9,702 nucleotides of DNA from Armatimonadota bacterium (GTDB lineage: Bacteria; Cloacimonadota; Cloacimonadia; Cloacimonadales; TCS61). Every line of letters starts with the position of its first letter. Position 1 is the stretch's first letter. The stretch lies in assembly GCA_030612605.1 (NCBI GenBank), contig JAUWNO010000055.1, forward strand, positions 1-9,702, written 5' to 3'. The translations under genes and the position numbers were made by a program. A model generated the notes under the pieces. It made no database searches. It was not told the origin of the DNA and saw only the letters and a program-made list of their open reading frames with translations. Of this stretch, positions 6,534-9,702 are shown in pieces.

Positions 6534-7325
6534 TTAAGTTAATGTTTTTTCTTTTATTTTCCACTTCAACTTATAATCATAAATAACCTTACGAGGCTCT
6601 CTCTCCATCTTTGATTTTGTTTTCTTAAATAATAATTTTAATAGCTTCTTTTTCTCTTTTATAGGTATTTTATTGAATTCGTTTACAGGATAAATATTTG
6701 ATTCTTGAGTATAATACCGAAGTGAGCTATTTATATAATAAGAATTCAAAAGATGGAAATTCATTTCTAATAATACCTTCAGTAAAATTAAATTGAATTT
6801 AATATCTTTAAAAAATCTGTTTGCATTGAAATCAATTTGTTGAGCATAGATTGTGCTATGAGTAAACTTACAAAGCAATTTCCAAAGTTCCTTTATTTCT
6901 ACTAATTTTGGTGATATTATGTTAGAAAATACCTCACGTTGTAATGAAACATCTTTTCCTTCAGTCCATTTATCAATAAATTTATTGTCTTCAGATATTG
7001 CAGAATATTTACCTATTAGCAAAAATTCATAAATATTTCTAAGTACTATTCTAGCTGAACCGAATAATCCTTGTTGAGTAGAATGAAACGCTGAATAAAA
7101 AGAAAACATATTTTTTCTAAAAGCAGTCGCAAGCATATTTGAATAATATTCCATAGAGAGATAATATTCAAGAGATGCAACTTTCAAATGTTCTTCAATA
7201 TAATCATATTGCAAGTTAAAAATTTCGATAATTTCTTGAATATCTTCTTTAAATTTTTCTAATATTAATATTTTATTATCTTTAGCTTTCTTATTTAATT
7301 GATTAAATATTGGTTTTTGTGTCAT
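6534..7325 (-). CDS. Uncharacterised helical protein (possibly DUF5677-like)
   Basis: I do not recognise this 263-residue protein with certainty. It is predicted almost wholly alpha-helical, has no signal peptide and ends in a strongly basic tail (KEKKKLLKLLFKKTKSK and onward). Two blocks stand out: SARIVLRNIYEFLLIGKY (about 90-107) and LWKLLCKFTHST (about 147-158). An Arg/Glu helix followed by a conserved His after a hydrophobic helix resembles DUF5677-like and HEPN-like helical families, but no exact HEPN RxxxxH is present. The ATG at 7325 is preceded by AAGGCGG. The gene has its own promoter at 7383-7411 and lies in the most AT-rich part of the window next to another orphan, so recent acquisition is plausible. 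Cytosolic accessory function is the most I can infer. Confidence 0.7.
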   Translation of the reverse strand: MTQKPIFNQLNKKAKDNKILILEKFKEDIQEIIEIFNLQYDYIEEHLKVASLEYYLSMEYYSNMLATAFRKNMFSFYSAFHSTQQGLFGSARIVLRNIYEFLLIGKYSAISEDNKFIDKWTEGKDVSLQREVFSNIISPKLVEIKELWKLLCKFTHSTIYAQQIDFNANRFFKDIKFNLILLKVLLEMNFHLLNSYYINSSLRYYTQESNIYPVNEFNKIPIKEKKKLLKLLFKKTKSKMEREPRKVIYDYKLKWKIKEKTLT

Positions 7326-7382
7326 TCAAACCGCCTTATAAAATAAACTACCACATAATGGTTAATGCAAAGCAAGTGAGAT

Positions 7383-7411
7383 ATTATAATACAATTTAAC
7401 TTTAATGTTAA
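7383..7411 (-). promoter_or_regulatory. Sigma70-like promoter for the 6534-7325 gene
   Basis: On the minus strand, TTAACA (7406-7411, 5 of 6 to TTGACA) is followed by a 17-nt spacer and a perfect TATAAT (7383-7388). Transcription would start near 7376, leaving a leader of about 50 nt before the ATG at 7325. The spacing and -10 box make this the best promoter in the window, though AT-rich sequence raises the chance background. Confidence 0.6.
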
Positions 7412-7494
7412 CAAAACATTTTATAACACAAAACCCCTTATTAACATAAAACTCCACAATATTTGTTTTGTATATTTTTATTTCCATTTAAGTG

Positions 7495-8235
7495 TTATCT
7501 CAAAGATAAATTCTTAATATTTGTCATTATATGTCCTGAAATTAAAAAATCTGTTATTCCATTTTCCTTCATTTTAAAGTAATACTCTATTAATTCAGGA
7601 GTAGTTATTACTTGTTTTGCAACTGATTCATCTACACCTGTAAAAAGGAATGTCCAATAAACTTTCTCAATATCTTTGTAATTATTAAAATATTTTTTTA
7701 TGTTTGTTTTATTTAAAGATTGTTTAATAAAATTGGATGTTTCAACACTGTATAAAATTTTTATTATTTTATTTTTATTTAATATTTTATCTTTAATCTG
7801 ATTTAAATTTTTTCCCAATATGACATAATTTTTAATTGATAATTCATATTTATTGAGATCATCTTTGTATTCTTTCCAAGAATATTTACTAAACTCTCTC
7901 CAACTTTTACTCTTCAAATATAATTTGTAATAGACTAATTTTAAAATAGAGATAGTTTTTTCTAATGCTTCGCAATATTCAAGTAATGATTCCTTATATA
8001 ACTTGAGAATATCATCATTTTTGATTTCTAATTTTGAAACATTTTTTTTCTTTTCGACTAATTCTTCTAATAAATTATCACATTTCATATATAATTTCTT
8101 AAAATCTATTAAACTGAAAAAAGTTACTATAAATGCTTTAAAAGATATTGGAAATACTTTTTTCTCTAATATGATATAATCCTTTAAAATGTCGATAACT
8201 TCACGACCTAACGAGAGAATTTGAAATTTTATCAT
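7495..8235 (-). CDS. Uncharacterised lysine-rich helical protein
   Basis: I do not recognise this 246-residue protein. It is rich in Lys, Leu, Ile, Asn and Tyr. The stretch from about 50 to 200 is likely helical with coiled-coil character (for example LLEELVEKKKNVSKLEIKND). A hydrophobic piece near 28-43 (VFPISFKAFIVTFFSL) might be a buried helix or a single membrane segment; there is no export signal. The C-terminal part, TGVDESVAKQVITTPELI, looks like a small folded helical unit. The ATG at 8235 follows AGGA by 6 nt. The DNA is extremely AT-rich (7 G/C in the 60 bases 7741-7800, against 24 in 5101-5160), which partly explains the Lys/Asn/Ile bias. Leader repeat copy B lies about 110 nt upstream. 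Possibly horizontally acquired; function unknown. Confidence 0.65.
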   Translation of the reverse strand: MIKFQILSLGREVIDILKDYIILEKKVFPISFKAFIVTFFSLIDFKKLYMKCDNLLEELVEKKKNVSKLEIKNDDILKLYKESLLEYCEALEKTISILKLVYYKLYLKSKSWREFSKYSWKEYKDDLNKYELSIKNYVILGKNLNQIKDKILNKNKIIKILYSVETSNFIKQSLNKTNIKKYFNNYKDIEKVYWTFLFTGVDESVAKQVITTPELIEYYFKMKENGITDFLISGHIMTNIKNLSLR

Positions 8236-8331
8236 ATATTTTCCTAATTGGTGCTAAAACTAGTTTGAAAATGTCATATTAAGTTTCCACTAAAGAATTA
8301 TAAATATTCACACTTCAAATTATTATTTATC

Positions 8332-8411
8332 TTTGAAAATTTCCATAAAAATACCTCTTAATACTACAAAATCTTAATTGGTTTTTTTATTCTTTTGTGT
8401 CAAATAAAAAA
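8332..8411 (-). promoter_or_regulatory. 80-bp leader repeat, copy B
   Basis: This block aligns without gaps to 4941-5020 (68 of 80 identical), with the same orientation to its downstream gene. It has TTGACA at 8398-8403, the AGTATTAAGAGG block and an ATG at 8346. The frame from that ATG closes after 7 codons (8323-8346). A separate TATAAT lies further downstream at 8297-8302 with no good -35 box. The most conserved part is the 20 positions from 8392 to 8411, identical in both copies, and the Shine-Dalgarno/ATG region. Confidence 0.6.
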
Positions 8412-8420
8412 AACGGAGAA

Positions 8421-8489
8421 AGGGAGAAAAGATCAAAGATTAAAGATCAAAGCAAAAAGAAAAAAGCAAAAAGATAAAAGAGAAAATTG
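8421..8489. repeat. Purine/pyrimidine-asymmetric low-complexity tract
   Basis: The plus strand is almost all purine, with repeated phrases: GATCAAAG at 8431-8438 and 8445-8452, then AGCAAAAAG twice. The minus strand, which is the transcribed sense direction here, is a long CT-rich run between the upstream gene's end and leader repeat copy B. No gene or clear hairpin is present. It probably arose by slippage; a role upstream of the promoter is only possible. Confidence 0.45.
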
Positions 8490-8528
8490 CTGAGAGCCTT
8501 AGTTGCAAAGTTTCTTAAATTTGCTAAA

Positions 8529-9092
8529 TTACTTAAACTCCACAATAAAATTCTTAAGCGGGAGGAAATCTTTCTTCATCCAGATCAATTTATAATGTGT
8601 ATCCGTTTCTTCCAGATCATCCGGTAAATAGGAAAGAGAATCGATTGTTATTGTTTTAGGAAAAGTAAGATCATAGTATGCCTGTTCAAATCCCCTTCCC
8701 CAGAAACTGGTAGTCTCCAGGATATATTCTGCTTTCCCACCAATTAGATTTTGTCTGTAACCAATATGTGCAACTGTGGTATCCTGAGCCGGAATTATTA
8801 CCAGCAGATGCGCTCCCTTCTGATCCCATTGTATAATCCGTGATGAATCCGAACGAGAAATATTTTCGCAAAAAAAAGTATCGACTTTTCCGTAAAAACT
8901 ATCTTTAGGGAATGGATAGAACAGACGCTGAAAATATGTTTGTTTGGATGAATTTCGCAGAAAGTACAAACCATCAACGGAAAAGGTGGAATCCGTTAAA
9001 GTAAAATGAAGATCTTCCCGATAGAATCTCAATTCCCCGCAGAGTTGAAATGAAAAAAGTATGCAAATCAGTATTAATATAGATTTTCTCAT
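8529..9092 (-). CDS. Exported hypothetical protein, beta-rich
   Basis: This 187-residue protein is not recognised. The N-terminus MRKSILILICILFSFQLCG is a signal peptide; the Cys at 18 lies in a poor lipobox, so cleavage by signal peptidase I is more likely than lipidation. The rest alternates aromatic and polar residues in short strands (for example LRFYREDLHFTLTDSTFSV), suggesting a beta-sandwich in the periplasm or outside the cell. No catalytic motif is visible. The ATG comes 1 nt after the TAG of the sorting-domain protein upstream, so the two are almost certainly co-transcribed and translationally coupled; AGGA lies about 11 nt before the start, inside the upstream gene. No sorting domain of its own is present. 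The gene is real; its function is unknown. Confidence 0.75.
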   Translation of the reverse strand: MRKSILILICILFSFQLCGELRFYREDLHFTLTDSTFSVDGLYFLRNSSKQTYFQRLFYPFPKDSFYGKVDTFFCENISRSDSSRIIQWDQKGAHLLVIIPAQDTTVAHIGYRQNLIGGKAEYILETTSFWGRGFEQAYYDLTFPKTITIDSLSYLPDDLEETDTHYKLIWMKKDFLPLKNFIVEFK

Positions 9093-9093
9093 G

Positions 9094-9702
9094 CTATTTC
9101 AAATCCTGCATTTTACATTCTTTCAATACTATGCCATCTCCTTTTATGCGGGCATAATAAATACCTGAAGCAACAGGATTCCCGGAGTTATCCAAACCGT
9201 TCCAGGTAACTTCATGAAGTACACCAGCCGGTTCACCTGTACATTGTATTGTCTTCACAATTTGTCCTTTGCTATTAAAAATCTCAATAATTGTTTCATT
9301 TACATTTTGCGGAAAGCTACATTGAATTTTAGTTGATGGATTGAATGGATTAGGATAGTTACTCAGTTTTGCTTTTGAAAGTTCTGGAAAATATGGGAAA
9401 GTAGAGGTTATTGGTATTGGTAATACAAAAGTTCGAACCGTGTTTGAATCAGGTGCTACACGAATGGTTGTATTAATATAAGTGGCTTCGTTATATTTAA
9501 CCTCTATATCATATCGGACCGTTTTCATTTCCAAAAAAAACTCACCGTCTAAATTGGAAATGATCTGATTAGCTCCTAATGGTGGATAATATTCAATAAC
9601 AACACCCGGTAAAGGTTCACCCTGATAATTAATTACGCTGCCGCTGAAAGTTCCGGTAAAACCAATATCATCGTTAGTTTGTCCCATGGTGGGAGAATTA
9701 TC
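9094..9702 (-). CDS. C-terminal part of a secreted protein with carboxypeptidase-regulatory-like and type IX sorting domains
   Basis: The frame stays open to the window edge, leaving 202 visible residues. The first ATG, at 9687, has no Shine-Dalgarno site and the reading continues upstream of it, so the true start lies outside. Counting from that Met, residues about 11-90 (FTGTFSGSVINYQGEPLPGV, then NLDGEFFLEM) fit a carboxypeptidase-regulatory-like beta-sandwich. Residues 109-197 form a FlgD-like sorting domain: NYPNPFNPSTKI (110-121), IIEIFNSKGQIVKTI, TWNGLDNSGNPVASGIYYAR and a short tail. Such domains direct export by the type IX (Por) system and cell-surface attachment in FCB-group bacteria. 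The passenger domain is beyond the edge. An exported hypothetical gene follows after 1 nt. The domain calls are strong. Confidence 0.9.
   Translation of the reverse strand, partial: DNSPTMGQTNDDIGFTGTFSGSVINYQGEPLPGVVIEYYPPLGANQIISNLDGEFFLEMKTVRYDIEVKYNEATYINTTIRVAPDSNTVRTFVLPIPITSTFPYFPELSKAKLSNYPNPFNPSTKIQCSFPQNVNETIIEIFNSKGQIVKTIQCTGEPAGVLHEVTWNGLDNSGNPVASGIYYARIKGDGIVLKECKMQDLK

Noticed and set aside
6534..8235. A toxin-antitoxin or abortive-infection pair
   Set aside because: The two genes have separate leaders and a 169-nt gap, and neither shows a nuclease, HEPN RxxxxH, nucleotidyltransferase or DNA-binding motif.
4941..8411. Composite transposon bounded by the two 80-bp direct repeats
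   Set aside because: No transposase, integrase or inverted ends occur between or beside the copies, and each copy sits in a promoter position relative to its gene, so a repeated leader fits better.

Overview
The window is a compact, AT-rich bacterial segment. All ten substantial genes lie on the minus strand, so transcription runs from high to low coordinates. The rightmost gene ends in a C-terminal domain carrying the motif NYPNPFNPSTK, typical of type IX (Por) secretion sorting domains in the Fibrobacteres-Chlorobi-Bacteroidetes superphylum and in Cloacimonadota, Marinimicrobia and similar lineages. With the low GC, Shine-Dalgarno sites of AAGGA/GGAGG type and repeat-rich intergenic spacers, this suggests an uncultivated FCB-group bacterium, perhaps Cloacimonadota. 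That placement is inference. No rRNA, tRNA, CRISPR array or transposase is visible.

Right to left, in transcription order: (i) 9702-8529 holds the 3' end of a secreted protein with a carboxypeptidase-regulatory-like domain and a sorting domain, followed after 1 nt by a small exported protein of unknown function. (ii) 8528-8236 is a noncoding spacer with a pyrimidine-rich tract and an 80-bp leader repeat (copy B). (iii) 8235-6534 is a markedly AT-rich stretch with two unrecognised helical proteins, the second preceded by a good sigma70-like promoter. (iv) 6412-5047 encodes an SPL-type radical SAM protein and a small membrane metal-dependent hydrolase-like protein, separated by a strong palindrome. 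(v) 5046-4850 is a second leader spacer holding copy A of the 80-bp repeat, 3,391 bp from copy B. (vi) 4849-1742 encodes three proteins with N-terminal export signals: a SIMPL (DUF541) protein, a gluzincin-type zinc peptidase, and protein-L-isoaspartate O-methyltransferase (pcm). They are separated by short gaps and could be co-transcribed. (vii) 1741-1458 is a noncoding spacer with a 126-bp MITE-like palindromic element and a CTTTGTG-rich stretch. (viii) 1457-1 is a truncated gene for a multi-pass membrane protein fused to a spermidine-synthase-like domain.

The genes do not form one obvious pathway. The 4849-1742 group looks like envelope maintenance or protein quality control, by inference. 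The least explained signals are the ungapped, 85% identical leader repeats carrying a TTGACA box, a Shine-Dalgarno site and an ATG; the inverted-repeat element at 1555-1680; and the AT-rich pair of orphan genes. I do not see a clearly new multi-gene defence or metabolic system. The leader repeat is the best candidate for something undescribed.
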